Origin: Lysobacter changpingensis
Lineage (GTDB): Bacteria; Pseudomonadota; Gammaproteobacteria; Xanthomonadales; Xanthomonadaceae
Direction of reading: 5' to 3'
Length of the DNA stretch: 64,000 nucleotides
Assembly (NCBI RefSeq): GCF_017308985.1
Contig: NZ_JADWPE010000003.1
Coordinates: 1,116,001 to 1,180,000, forward strand
The stretch's first letter is position 1; each line of letters opens with the position of its first letter. Below are positions 30,712 to 39,871 of this stretch, piece by piece. Both the position numbers and the translations under genes were made by a program. A model generated the notes under the pieces. The model saw nothing but the letters and a program-made list of their open reading frames with translations. It did not search any database and was not told the origin of the DNA.

Positions 30712-31860
30712 TCAGACGGATTTGAGAATACGCCAGGTGACATCCTGTCCATCGACCTGCGGCATCGGCACGCCATAGGCGATGGTCTGGGTTCCCACTG
30801 GCCGCTCCACGCACTCCCATACGCCGGGATACGGGCAGTGCTCACCTGTCTTTGCGTACATGCCGGGACCGCTGCGTCGGGGCACTGACTTCGCCACAGG
30901 TTCGTTCGTGTCTTCGTACTCGCCTTCCAATAGTTCGACGTAGTACCACTTGCAGGGGCGGGTGGTCGTTCCTCCAGCCACGTTCGGGTCAAACACTCCT
31001 TCTCCATAAGAGGCGCCGCCAAGAAGCGCAACAGCATCGCTTTCGTCGCGAACCTCATTGCCTTCCCAGTCTTTGATTTCCTTGCGTCGCAGGAAATCCA
31101 CCGCGCCCGCGCCATCGTCCCACGGCCAGATGTGCGAGCCGCCTACTGTTTCCATCGCTTCCAGGCCCATGGCATTGAAGGTTACGGCATCCCCCAGCCG
31201 GCCACCGTGCCAGCGGCTACCGTCCTTCCGGAGGCTGCCACCTGCCCACGCAAACTGCGGCGTGCCCCATGGATCATCCTGGGGTATGTACACGCCAGTG
31301 CGAGGCGGCACCTTGCCGCTTTCTCCCTCGACGTCGGTCCGCACGCGGAACCTGGGCAGGCGTGAGAACGCTTCTTTGTGTTCGTTCCAGATGACCCAAA
31401 AGGTGTAGTCGTCCATGGTGGAATCACGTTCCGTCACATCATCGATCCGGCTGGCGTACCGATACACCAGACCGAAGCGTTCCTTGAATTGCCGTTCCTG
31501 CTCCGGCGTCAGCCACATCAGGCTGTACTCGGCCAGCATGCGGGCGCACTGGTTGGCGCCGGTGATGCCGTACACATCGCGGGAACGGGCCTGGATATCC
31601 CATAAGGTCGTTTCGCGGAATTCCACCAGCGAAGGGAACCCATAGGTGCTCCAGTTCGCGCTGGTGTCACGAGCGCCCCAACGCTCGCTCATCAGGAATT
31701 TGTCCAGGTGCGCACGGCCATCCGCCAAGGCGCTGGCGTAGAGGATCAGATCTTCCACGCGGGGCAGCAGCCCTTTCAGATACTCCAGCGACGCGAAGTG
31801 GTACATCAGCGCCACCTGGCGTTTGCGGCGTGGGCTTAGATCGGTCGGGTTCGTGCTCAT
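30712..31860 (-). CDS. Probable T6SS immunity protein (Imm71/Imm72-like)
   Basis: A 382-residue protein in three parts. The N-terminal region is helical with many aromatic and Arg residues. The middle has PPRTGVYIPQDDPWGTPQFAWAG and LGDAVTFNAMGLEAMETVG. The C-terminus has PCKWYYVELLEGEYED and a GEHCPYPGVWEC element. These blocks recall the Imm71/72 group of type VI immunity proteins, recognised from memory only. Its ATG overlaps the effector stop as ATGA, the usual effector-immunity coupling. It has no signal peptide, so it would guard a cytosolic target, or could be an accessory protein instead. Confidence 0.6.
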   Translation of the reverse strand: MSTNPTDLSPRRKRQVALMYHFASLEYLKGLLPRVEDLILYASALADGRAHLDKFLMSERWGARDTSANWSTYGFPSLVEFRETTLWDIQARSRDVYGITGANQCARMLAEYSLMWLTPEQERQFKERFGLVYRYASRIDDVTERDSTMDDYTFWVIWNEHKEAFSRLPRFRVRTDVEGESGKVPPRTGVYIPQDDPWGTPQFAWAGGSLRKDGSRWHGGRLGDAVTFNAMGLEAMETVGGSHIWPWDDGAGAVDFLRRKEIKDWEGNEVRDESDAVALLGGASYGEGVFDPNVAGGTTTRPCKWYYVELLEGEYEDTNEPVAKSVPRRSGPGMYAKTGEHCPYPGVWECVERPVGTQTIAYGVPMPQVDGQDVTWRILKSV

Positions 31861-33500
31861 CGGGTGTTCCCAAGATGGGTCAATTGGCCGGGCAACGCCG
31901 GCAGGCCGAGCGTCACATCCGGCAATTGCGCGTCGAAGTCGGTGTAGCTCCAGCCGGTCTCGAACGGCCCGCTGATGCGGGGATTGATGATGCGGACGCG
32001 CACGGACTCATACCGCGCCCGTTCTCGCGGCGACAAGGCCAGGTATTCCTGACGAGACAGTCGCGTTGCGCGCATCTGGCCGGTATGCCGGTCCACTTCG
32101 TAATACTGCATCTCGTCATACAGTTGGCCGGTGCGCGGTTCGAAGCGGTAGCCGTCCTCCGGCGTGCGCGGCAGGGCGGCATCGAACTTGATCTGCTCGT
32201 AACCGCCTTCCAGATGCAATTCTCCCATTTCAAGCTTTTCAGGCTTGAACTGGCTGGACGCCGGGCCCGCCCACACCTTGATGGACTCGCCGGGTTGCAG
32301 GTCGAACACGACGAACTGGCCGTCCGGGTTCCAGTCCGGCCACACAGCGAGATGTCGGCGCCAAGCTGTTTTTGGATCGTCTGCCTGTTGCAACCGCCTG
32401 AAGACTTCTTCGCTCACCCAGTCCTTTGCCGCAGCCATATTTCCCGGGCCCACGACACGGTAAAGGCGCAGGGGCCCTTTCAGTTCCACCGCCCGAAGCC
32501 CCTCAGCAAACGTCTTGATCTCGTCATCAGTAAGCGTCGGCCATCCCAGGCTTCGGGCATGTTCGAGTTCCGGCTTGAACTTCGCGGGCTTCACCGGCTT
32601 GAACTCCGCCGCCCCATCACTCAACCACTTCGGCCTCGGCTTCGTCTCCCGCATCAACGTCACCGCGCGCGCCTCCGGTAAGCCGCCGCGGAAATGCACG
32701 TTCCGCGTGTTGAGGATGCCGCTGCGTTGCGCCAGGTCTTCCAGTTCCAGCCGGCGGATGATCGCGTCGAGCGCATCCTGCAGCGGTTTCAGCGCGTGCT
32801 GGAGGTACTCGTCCGCCTCGCGCCGGATGCGGGCCATCATCTCCACGGTTTCGGCCGCGCGCCTTCCGACGACGGGAATGTTCGCCACCATTCCCAGCAG
32901 ATTCCGCAACAACGCCATCCCCCGATCGAACGCCTGCAGCAACGCCTGCAGGTTCAGTCGCTCGCGAACCTGTCGCACATATCGCGCCAGTTCTCCGAAC
33001 AGGTCGTCCCACTTCAGCGCTTTCCAGTACTTCGCCACCTCGCGACGGCGCAGGAAGGCGATGACCCACGTCATCGCTTCGTCTACCGCTTTCGCCACGG
33101 CATTGCCGCCGCTGCGACGGATGAAGAGGAAGAAGATCTTCAGCACGCCCTTGACCAGCGAGCCAAGGCTGGGGAACAACCCGATCAGCGTCAGGCCCAG
33201 CGACACCCAGGCCCAGACGTTGGTCTTGTCCTCGTTGATCTGCTTGCCGTTGGCGATCAGGTCGCGCACGTCGCAGACCTGATCCACGCCGGGGATGATC
33301 GAAATGGCGGTATCGAAGGCGACCTGACCCAGCGAGCGTTCCTGGTTGAAGTCGCCTTGTATCGCCTCCCACAACCACACGAACACGCCCTGCGTACTGT
33401 CGGCCACGCGGCCGTACTGACGCGTCATGAAGGCCAGCGCCTCGCGCAACTGATCGACGTTCAGCAGCGGGGCTTCGTTCTGCCGGTCGGCTGCGTTCAT
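31857..33500 (-). CDS. Putative T6SS effector with unrecognised C-terminal toxin domain
   Basis: A 547-residue protein between vgrG and the immunity gene, overlapping both by four bases. Residues 1-260 form an alpha-helical region with a hydrophobic hairpin (about 97-127, WAWVSLGLTLIGLFPSLGSL) after PGVDQVCDVRDLIANG. That module recurs in T6SS effectors and probably helps delivery or membrane passage. Residues 261-547 are a distinct, polar domain that I cannot assign. It has LYRVVGP (R348), VWAGPASSQ (409-417) and EGGYEQIKFD (431-440), an order that could suit an R-S-E ADP-ribosyltransferase-like site, but this is a guess. No PAAR domain is visible, so loading would rely on VgrG. Confidence 0.7.
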   Translation of the reverse strand: MNAADRQNEAPLLNVDQLREALAFMTRQYGRVADSTQGVFVWLWEAIQGDFNQERSLGQVAFDTAISIIPGVDQVCDVRDLIANGKQINEDKTNVWAWVSLGLTLIGLFPSLGSLVKGVLKIFFLFIRRSGGNAVAKAVDEAMTWVIAFLRRREVAKYWKALKWDDLFGELARYVRQVRERLNLQALLQAFDRGMALLRNLLGMVANIPVVGRRAAETVEMMARIRREADEYLQHALKPLQDALDAIIRRLELEDLAQRSGILNTRNVHFRGGLPEARAVTLMRETKPRPKWLSDGAAEFKPVKPAKFKPELEHARSLGWPTLTDDEIKTFAEGLRAVELKGPLRLYRVVGPGNMAAAKDWVSEEVFRRLQQADDPKTAWRRHLAVWPDWNPDGQFVVFDLQPGESIKVWAGPASSQFKPEKLEMGELHLEGGYEQIKFDAALPRTPEDGYRFEPRTGQLYDEMQYYEVDRHTGQMRATRLSRQEYLALSPRERARYESVRVRIINPRISGPFETGWSYTDFDAQLPDVTLGLPALPGQLTHLGNTR

Positions 33501-35803
33501 CGGCCACCCCCGCTCTTTGTCCGCGCGAGGTCTTCAAGCTGGGGAATGGCCGGTTCATCATTCGCCTTGCGCGGCTTGTACAGCACCTTCTCCACACGCT
33601 TCGGATCGATATCGTCGTGCCGCGCTTGCCCTTGCGCGTCGAGCGTGCCTTCGAGCATCGAACCATCCTTGAAATGGATCTCGTAATCGGCACCGTCGAT
33701 CGGTTCACCCGTCTCCTGATCCAGGTAGTGCAGGCCGATCCAGTAGCGCCGGTCGATGACTTCGGCCAATGCCGGAACGCCGTGAATGGAGAAGTCGTTG
33801 CCGAGGCCTTCCGCATCGGCTTTGATCTGCCCCTTGAGCTGGATCTGCACGCCTTCCAGCGTGACGCCATTGCGGTCGATTCTGATGGTGCCGCCTGGAC
33901 CACGGATGGTGAGCGAACCGGCCGCGGCGAGCGCGTACTGACGTGTTCGCTGCGTGATGCGCTCACCGGCTTCGATGTCGTGCTTGCCAGCGACGTTGTG
34001 TTCGTAATGCCCGCCGGTTTCGACCTTGCGGTCGGCAGCGGTTGTCTCGGTGCGGGTATTTCCGACGTCTTCGATCAGGTCCTTGCCAATGGTGACCTGC
34101 CGCGTTCGTCCGATCTCCAGCGTGTGGTCGCGACCGATGGTTTCGCGCCGGTCCTGCCCGATGCCCAGCGTTTCATCATTGCCGACGGTTTCCTTGCGGT
34201 CGTGACCGATCTGGATGGTTTCGTCGTTGCCGACGTCTTCGCTGCGGTCGTGCCCGACACGCGTGGTCTCGTCGTTCCCGACGACGATGTTCCGGTCCTT
34301 CTGCGCGTGGACGAAGATCTCTTCCTGGCCGGCTTCGTCCTCGAACCGAAGTTCGTTGTAGCCCTTGCCTTTGTGGGTGTTCGTACGAAATACGGTCCTC
34401 GCCTTGTGCTGGGGAAGCGGGTACGGCGGCCTGTTCTCCGCATTGAACGCACAAGACGTGACGCACGGTTGATCGGGGTCGCCATCGAGGAAGCTGACGA
34501 TCACTTCCATGCCGACGCGTGGAATGGCCATGAAGCCGTACATGGGCCCCGCCCAACCTTGCGCGACGCGAATCCAGCACGAGTCGTTTTCCTGCCGGGT
34601 GCCCTGGCGATCCCACGGGAAGTGCACCTTCACGCGCGCGTGCTCGTCTGGAAAAATCTCTTCCCCGGGCGGGCCCACGACGTGGGCAATCTGCGGCCCG
34701 TCGATGACCGGTCGCGGCAGCGGTTTCGGACGCCACTCCATATCGCCCGGCACGGCCCGTGCGGTGTACGAGTAGCGCGTTCCGTGTTCGCCGTTCGCAC
34801 CGTCTTCTTCCTGCGATACCGACTGTTCGCCCACGTGATGCATGGCGACGACGCGCCAGTCGCGGTTGAGCGGCTCGGACGGATGGTCTTCGAGCAGGAA
34901 ATTCAGCCCCGGCCAGAGCCGCGCGTCGTCGCCTTCGAGTGTGGCAACCAAGGCATCGCTGCGCAGCGCCCGCAGTTTCGTCGCAGTGAATGGCCGGCCA
35001 GATTCATCCCTTTTGAATCTCCCCGGGTAGTCGTAGTGCTCGTATCGGCCTACGGCATCGCGTGCGTCGCTGCGATGCTCGAGGGAGTACCTCGGATTTC
35101 TGAAGGTATGGTCCCGCTGCACCGCTGAAGCCGGCGCAAGCTGTTGGCGCAGCGCGAAGTGCCAGAGCCGCGGTTCGACCGCCGTACCGCCGGGAAGGGC
35201 CTGATAGATCACGGCGCCGATGTCGTCGGCCCCCGGCAACGCCGGCCCGGACGGGAGCGCATCCGTCAGCACGAGCTCCGAGCGGTGCCGCGGATCGAAG
35301 TAGTAGACGATGCCCTCCTCCGCAGCGAGCCGGGCGAAATGGGCGAGATCGGCTTCGCGGTACTGCGTGCAGTACTCCCGCGTTTCGTGCGGCCGGGACA
35401 CATTGAAGCGTGCATGCAGGCCGCGCTCCTTGAGTCGCAACTTCAGAATGTCCGGCACCGAAAGTTGCTGATGAATCCGGCTCCCATGCCAGAACCCGAG
35501 CCTTGCGAGCGTGGGTTCGACGCTGGCGCTGTAGCGCGTGCGTCGGAAGCCCGTTTCGGACTGCTCGAACATCGTCACGATGCCGTGCACCGTGCGCACC
35601 GGCTCGCCGTCCCGTGCAATGGTGAAGGTGACTTCGGAGTCGAGCAGCGCGTCCAACTCGACGTTGGGCTCCGGGCTGCTGAGCTCCAGCTCCAGCCGGA
35701 ATGGCTGCGACAGTCCTTCGATCAGTTCGAAACGGACGACATCGAATGTCGCTCCTCCCACTCCTTCGAACTGGAATGACAGATCCGATTGCGCTGCTGC
35801 CAT
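33497..35803 (-). CDS. vgrG: VgrG type VI secretion spike protein with C-terminal extension
   Basis: A 768-residue spike. The gp27-like region covers about residues 10-370, the gp5-like OB-fold carries HARVKVHFPWDRQG and GFMAIPRVGMEVIVSFLDGDPD, and the needle consists of VGNDET-xx-IGHDR repeats. After the needle comes an extra domain of about 100 residues (YWIGLHYLDQETGEPIDGADYEIHF), which reads like a transthyretin-type adaptor for cargo binding. The stop overlaps the effector start as ATGA. No hcp, tss or clpV gene is in the window, so this is an orphan cargo island. It is divergent from the DUF2272 gene. Confidence 0.95.
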   Translation of the reverse strand: MAAAQSDLSFQFEGVGGATFDVVRFELIEGLSQPFRLELELSSPEPNVELDALLDSEVTFTIARDGEPVRTVHGIVTMFEQSETGFRRTRYSASVEPTLARLGFWHGSRIHQQLSVPDILKLRLKERGLHARFNVSRPHETREYCTQYREADLAHFARLAAEEGIVYYFDPRHRSELVLTDALPSGPALPGADDIGAVIYQALPGGTAVEPRLWHFALRQQLAPASAVQRDHTFRNPRYSLEHRSDARDAVGRYEHYDYPGRFKRDESGRPFTATKLRALRSDALVATLEGDDARLWPGLNFLLEDHPSEPLNRDWRVVAMHHVGEQSVSQEEDGANGEHGTRYSYTARAVPGDMEWRPKPLPRPVIDGPQIAHVVGPPGEEIFPDEHARVKVHFPWDRQGTRQENDSCWIRVAQGWAGPMYGFMAIPRVGMEVIVSFLDGDPDQPCVTSCAFNAENRPPYPLPQHKARTVFRTNTHKGKGYNELRFEDEAGQEEIFVHAQKDRNIVVGNDETTRVGHDRSEDVGNDETIQIGHDRKETVGNDETLGIGQDRRETIGRDHTLEIGRTRQVTIGKDLIEDVGNTRTETTAADRKVETGGHYEHNVAGKHDIEAGERITQRTRQYALAAAGSLTIRGPGGTIRIDRNGVTLEGVQIQLKGQIKADAEGLGNDFSIHGVPALAEVIDRRYWIGLHYLDQETGEPIDGADYEIHFKDGSMLEGTLDAQGQARHDDIDPKRVEKVLYKPRKANDEPAIPQLEDLARTKSGGGR
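34060..34285 (-). repeat. In-gene needle repeats of vgrG
   Basis: About five imperfect units of roughly 48 bases encode VGNDETxxIGHDRxET-type segments. They form the triple-stranded beta-helix of the spike in this family and are functional coding repeats, not mobile DNA. Confidence 0.8.
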
Positions 35804-35938
35804 GCTTCGCTCCGTGATGGGAAGCCGGCAAGGTCAGTTGCGATGGCCTCTTGCGTCCATGGGAACTTTTCTTTCCTCTGCGAATGCAGGCTTCACACCG
35901 CTGTGTTCATGCTGGCCAGGACCAAAGGAGAAGCCACA

Positions 35939-37180
35939 ATGCGACCGTCACGAAAGGTTCCGCAGGCTCTGGGGTTTGCGTTCGGCCTGTCTCTGGCCGT
36001 GCTCGTGAGCTTGCCCGCGCTGGCGCAGACCGCCCCCGGCGCCAGCCGTTCGATCCTGGCATTCCCGCGCCCGGGCGGCTTTCCCAACCCGGCCTTCCGT
36101 GTGACCTACGCGCGCGCCGACGAGGCGCCGCCGTTGATGGTGCGCACCGGAGAGAACACGTTCGAGCCGCTGTACCGGCGCACGCCCGATGGCGGCTACG
36201 CACCGGCGCGTGCGGCGGGCTACCGCATCGCGATGACGTCGTGTCCGTCGATAACGACCAGCGCCGATTACCGCTCGCGCATGATCGACCTCGCCGCCGC
36301 GGAGTGGGCGTACTTCGGCCTGCCGATCCTCGACATGGCGGTGGAACCGGCGGCGATCGTGCCGCGCGTGCCGCAGCCGTCGGGCGTGGTGGAGATCATC
36401 TCACCACAGAAGAACGCGTCCATCGGCGATCGCGTGCTGCGCCAGGCGCCGCGCCTGGGACTGTCGGAAGACGACTACGAGGTGAGCGATGCCATCGCCG
36501 GCTACTGGGCGGCGACCGGCAGCGAGGAAGCGATGCGCGTGCAGAGCATCGTCGACTACGGCTGGGACGGGGCCGGCTGGGCGATGCCGTGGTCGGCGGC
36601 GTTCATTTCCTGGCTCGCGTGCGAAGCCGGGTTGTCGACCGCGCAGTTCCGTCGCAGCGGCGGCCACATCGACTACGTGCGCGCGGCGGTGCGCGCGCGC
36701 GACGGGCAGGATCCGGAGCACGCGTTCATCGCCTACGACCTCGGCGAAGCGACGCCGGAAGCCGGCGACCTGCTGTGCACCGCACGGAGCGACAGTACGT
36801 TCCGGTCCATCGCCGACGTGCGCAACGGCAACAGTTCGTCGAACGCGCTGCACTGCGATCTGGTCGTGAAGACCGACACGAAGCACAACCGGCTCTATGC
36901 GATCGGCGGGAACGTGAACCATGCGGTCACGATGTCGGTGATCGCCACCGATGCGAAGGGCCGGCCGCTGACCGACGCCGACGTCATCGGTGCGCACCGC
37001 TGGTTCGCGGTGCTCAAGGCGCGCGCCGGCGGCAACGTCGCGCACGACCTGGACGGCACGCCGACGGTGCAGATGCTCTACCGCGATTACGCGCGCTATG
37101 CAGGCGCACGACGCGGACAGGCGCCGGTGCCTTTGCAGTCGCGCGGAGGGCGGGCAAAAGCGGACGCGACTTCGCCGTAG
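35939..37180 (+). CDS. Exported DUF2272 protein
   Basis: A 413-residue protein with a signal peptide (residues 1-30, cleavage near ALAQ) and a DUF2272 domain. The domain shows AGWAMPWSAAFISWLACEAG (about residues 217-236) and SSNALHCDLVV (about 300-310). In the family these surround a likely Cys/His-type catalytic centre related to CHAP/NlpC hydrolases, though no activity is established. ATG 35939 has a strong AAAGGAG eight bases upstream, which decides the start over the longer open frame. It is divergent from vgrG, with 135 bases between. A cell-wall role is possible but not shown. Confidence 0.82.
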   Translation: MRPSRKVPQALGFAFGLSLAVLVSLPALAQTAPGASRSILAFPRPGGFPNPAFRVTYARADEAPPLMVRTGENTFEPLYRRTPDGGYAPARAAGYRIAMTSCPSITTSADYRSRMIDLAAAEWAYFGLPILDMAVEPAAIVPRVPQPSGVVEIISPQKNASIGDRVLRQAPRLGLSEDDYEVSDAIAGYWAATGSEEAMRVQSIVDYGWDGAGWAMPWSAAFISWLACEAGLSTAQFRRSGGHIDYVRAAVRARDGQDPEHAFIAYDLGEATPEAGDLLCTARSDSTFRSIADVRNGNSSSNALHCDLVVKTDTKHNRLYAIGGNVNHAVTMSVIATDAKGRPLTDADVIGAHRWFAVLKARAGGNVAHDLDGTPTVQMLYRDYARYAGARRGQAPVPLQSRGGRAKADATSP

Positions 37181-37322
37181 GTGACGTTGCGGGCTCCGTT
37201 GGCAGGAATGAAGGCGCACGGATAGGGGCGCGCGCCACTGCAACAATCCGTCCCCGTCGCCGCACACCCGCAGGCGACGAACGCCGCGTAACCTGTGCGT
37301 CCCCCTACCGGACACCCGCACG

Positions 37323-37964
37323 ATGCATCTGTTCGACCTCCAGACCCTGCTGGCCTATGCCGCCGCCGCGCTCGTGCTGGTGCTGCTGCCCGGGCCGGGC
37401 ACGGCGTGGATCGTCGGGCAGAGCCTGGCCGGCGGCACGCGGCGCGGCATCCAGGCGGGGCTCGGGCTGGAAACGGCGACGCTGCTGCACGCGCTCGCCG
37501 CCGGGCTGGGGTTGTCTGCGCTGCTGGCGACCTCGGCGATGGCGTTCGAGTTCGTCAAATACCTCGGTGCCGCGTACCTGGTGTGGCTGGGCATCAAGGC
37601 CTGGCGCAACGGCGACGGCAACACGACGCCAGCCGATCCCGAAGCGCCGAAGCCGCGCGTGTCCGGCCGCAGCGTCTACCTGCGCTCGGTCGTCACCGGC
37701 GTGCTCAACCCGAAGGTGGCGCTGTTCTTCCTCGCGTTCCTGCCGCAGTTCGTGCATCCCGAACGCGGCTGGGTGTGGCTGCAGTTCCTCGTGCTGGGCG
37801 CGCTGCTGGCGGCGATCGGCTTCTGCAACGACCTCGTGCTGAGCTTCGCCGCGGGACGCTTCGGCCGACGCTTCGCCGGTGGCGGTGGACGCTGGACGCA
37901 GCGCGTCACCGGCACGCTCTTCATCGGGCTGGGCCTGCGACTGGCGATGCAGCAGCGCGGCTGA
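37323..37964 (+). CDS. LysE/RhtB family amino-acid exporter
   Basis: A 213-residue inner-membrane protein with six hydrophobic segments and the family opening VLLPGPGTAWIVGQSLAGGTRRGIQAGLG (near residues 19-47). Later come KYLGAAYLVWLGIKAWR and GVLNPKVALFFLAFLPQFV, both standard for the family. It exports an amino acid or homoserine lactone; the substrate cannot be told. It appears monocistronic, with 142 bases before it and about 130 after. Confidence 0.93.
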   Translation: MHLFDLQTLLAYAAAALVLVLLPGPGTAWIVGQSLAGGTRRGIQAGLGLETATLLHALAAGLGLSALLATSAMAFEFVKYLGAAYLVWLGIKAWRNGDGNTTPADPEAPKPRVSGRSVYLRSVVTGVLNPKVALFFLAFLPQFVHPERGWVWLQFLVLGALLAAIGFCNDLVLSFAAGRFGRRFAGGGGRWTQRVTGTLFIGLGLRLAMQQRG

Positions 37965-38097
37965 TTCCCGCGCGGCGAGGTCCGCCCGTCGGATCGTCAC
38001 CCCGCGTGGACGCGCCGGCGTTAGCATCGCTGCGCGCCGGTGAGTGGTGTTGTTCATGCGGCGCGGGTATCGTCCGGGCATCCCCGTGGAGCACGAG

Positions 38098-38670
38098 ATG
38101 AACCCGCGCCGCAATCTCCGCATTCCGTTCGCCGCCTTCTTCGCCGCCGTCTCCCTCTCGTTGCTGGCCGCCTGTTCCACCGTGGGCGCGCTGCTGGGCG
38201 ACGAGGTGCGGTTCACGCCGATGCAACTGCAGCGTTCGCTCGACCGCAATTTCCCCAGGCATTACGACAAGCTAGGCGGGCTGGTCTCGCTGACGCTGAT
38301 GAACCCGCGCCTGACGATCCCGCAGAACGACGACCGCCTGCGCCTGGATTTCGACCTGGGCCTGGGCGCGCTGGGCAGCGACAGCGGCAAGCCGTCCGGC
38401 CATTTCGCGCTGACCAGCGCGCTGCGCTTCGATCCGTCCACGCGCGGGTTGCACCTGCTCGATCCCCGCATCGAACAGGTCGAAGTGCCGGCGCTCGGCG
38501 GCGCGATGAACACCAGCGCACGCGCCCTGCTCAATTCCTGGCTGGGCGAATACGCACGCGAAGAGCCCGTCTACCGTTTCGACAACAGCCTGCTCGACCG
38601 CCTGGGTTCACGCCGCATCGGCACGACCGCCATCGAGAATGGCAACGTGGTCGTCCATCTGGATCAATGA
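38098..38670 (+). CDS. DUF1439 (YceB-type) lipoprotein
   Basis: A 190-residue lipoprotein with a signal ending in the lipobox LLAACS (cysteine near residue 23). The body is beta-rich: VRFTPMQLQRSLDRNFPRHY, LVSLTLMNPRLTIPQNDDRL and a C-terminal IGTTAIENGNVVVHL, as in DUF1439/YceB proteins that bind lipid-like ligands in a tubular fold. ATG 38098 has GTGGAG upstream. Its stop overlaps the start of the next lipoprotein gene as ATGA, so the pair is coupled. Confidence 0.82.
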   Translation: MNPRRNLRIPFAAFFAAVSLSLLAACSTVGALLGDEVRFTPMQLQRSLDRNFPRHYDKLGGLVSLTLMNPRLTIPQNDDRLRLDFDLGLGALGSDSGKPSGHFALTSALRFDPSTRGLHLLDPRIEQVEVPALGGAMNTSARALLNSWLGEYAREEPVYRFDNSLLDRLGSRRIGTTAIENGNVVVHLDQ

Positions 38671-39371
38671 CGATGCTGCCGTTGCGTTTTGCCTCGCTTC
38701 TCTCCCTGTGCATCGTGATGTCGGCCTGCGGCGGCGATGGATCGCGCGCGCCCGGCGCCACCGCCGACGACACCGAAGCCCTGCCCGCCCCGGCCGGCGC
38801 GCCCGGCAGCGTGACGGGCATGCCCGATGCGCCCGGCCCCGGCCCGATCGGTCCGCCGAAGCCCGAGGACGCCGTGCCGCTGGATGCCGAAGGCAATCCG
38901 GTGTTGCCGACGGGCGAGACCGTCATGGACCCGGCCGCGCCGCTGGATCCGGATGCGCCGGGTGATCCGAACGCCCCGGCCGATACCGCAGCGACCGAAC
39001 CGACGCCGCAGGACGCCGTCGCCGTCATCCGCGAGTACTACGCCGCGATCAACCGCCGCGATTTCGCCCAGGCCTATGCGCTGTGGTCCGACGGCGGCCG
39101 GTCGAGCAACCAGACGCCGGAGCAGTTCGCCGCGGGATTCGCCGATACGACGGGCGTGTCGGTCGAGATCATGGCGCCGGGACGGGTCGATGCCGCGGCC
39201 GGTTCGCGCTACATTGAAGTGCCGGTGGCGTTGACCGCGACGCATGCGGACGGTCGCCAGCAGCGTTTCGTCGGCGCCTACACGCTGCGCCGCGCGATGG
39301 TCGATGGCGCCACCGCCGAACAGCGCGCGTGGCGCATCGGCACCGCGGATCTTCGCGAGGTGGCGCCGTGA
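38667..39371 (+). CDS. Hypothetical lipoprotein with Pro/Asp-rich linker and NTF2-like end
   Basis: A 234-residue protein with a lipobox (IVMSACGG, cysteine about residue 20). A long linker rich in Pro, Ala, Asp and Gly covers about residues 25-115. The folded end begins AVIREYYAAINRRDFAQAYALWSDGG, a typical NTF2-like opening, and closes with a beta-rich stretch. The linker suggests the domain is held away from the membrane. It is translationally coupled to the DUF1439 lipoprotein. Function unknown. Confidence 0.75.
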   Translation: MTMLPLRFASLLSLCIVMSACGGDGSRAPGATADDTEALPAPAGAPGSVTGMPDAPGPGPIGPPKPEDAVPLDAEGNPVLPTGETVMDPAAPLDPDAPGDPNAPADTAATEPTPQDAVAVIREYYAAINRRDFAQAYALWSDGGRSSNQTPEQFAAGFADTTGVSVEIMAPGRVDAAAGSRYIEVPVALTATHADGRQQRFVGAYTLRRAMVDGATAEQRAWRIGTADLREVAP

Positions 39372-39386
39372 TGCGGGCGGCATGAA

Positions 39387-39842
39387 GTGAACGATGTCCG
39401 CGACGATGCCACGCCGCGCATCGTGCTCGATACCAACGTGTGCCTGGATCTGTTCGTGTTCGGCGATCCGGCCGTCGCCGTGTTGCGCGAGGCGCTGGCA
39501 TCCGGCGCGGTCACCGGCATGACCAGCGATGCGTGCCGCAGCGAATGGGAGCGTGTGCTCGCCTATCCGGTGCTGCGGCTCGACGAAGCGGCGCGTGCGG
39601 CACGGCGGGTCGAATACGACGCCGCGATGCGTGAGGCCGACGGAGCCTGCCCTCCCCACATCGCCCTGCCCCGCTGTGCCGATCCGGACGACCAGAAATT
39701 CCTGGAGCTCGCCGCCGCGTGCGGCGCGCGGTGGCTGCTCAGCCGGGACGATGCGCTGTTGAAGCTGGCGCGAAGAATGAAGCGGGATGGTGCGTTCGAC
39801 ATCCTTGCGCCACGGGAATGGGTGGAAAACTGGCGGCGCTGA
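39387..39842 (+). CDS. PIN-domain putative ribonuclease (COG1569-like)
   Basis: A 151-residue protein with PIN-domain acidic residues in VLDTNVCLDLF (residues 13-23), a middle Glu in SEWERVL, and Asp residues in CADPDDQKFLELA and SRDDALL. These are the metal ligands of the nuclease family. It starts with GTG 39387. In this family many members are toxins of type II pairs, but I find no antitoxin-sized gene next to it, so it is either orphan or a housekeeping nuclease. It is convergent with the DUF5916 gene. Confidence 0.82.
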   Translation: MNDVRDDATPRIVLDTNVCLDLFVFGDPAVAVLREALASGAVTGMTSDACRSEWERVLAYPVLRLDEAARAARRVEYDAAMREADGACPPHIALPRCADPDDQKFLELAAACGARWLLSRDDALLKLARRMKRDGAFDILAPREWVENWRR

Positions 39843-39871
39843 CGGAATACGGTGAGGCGGGTGGGTTCGCC

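Noticed and set aside
34060-34285. Tandem ~48-base repeats considered as a CRISPR array or minisatellite
   Set aside because: They are in-frame coding repeats for the VgrG needle and have no spacer structure.
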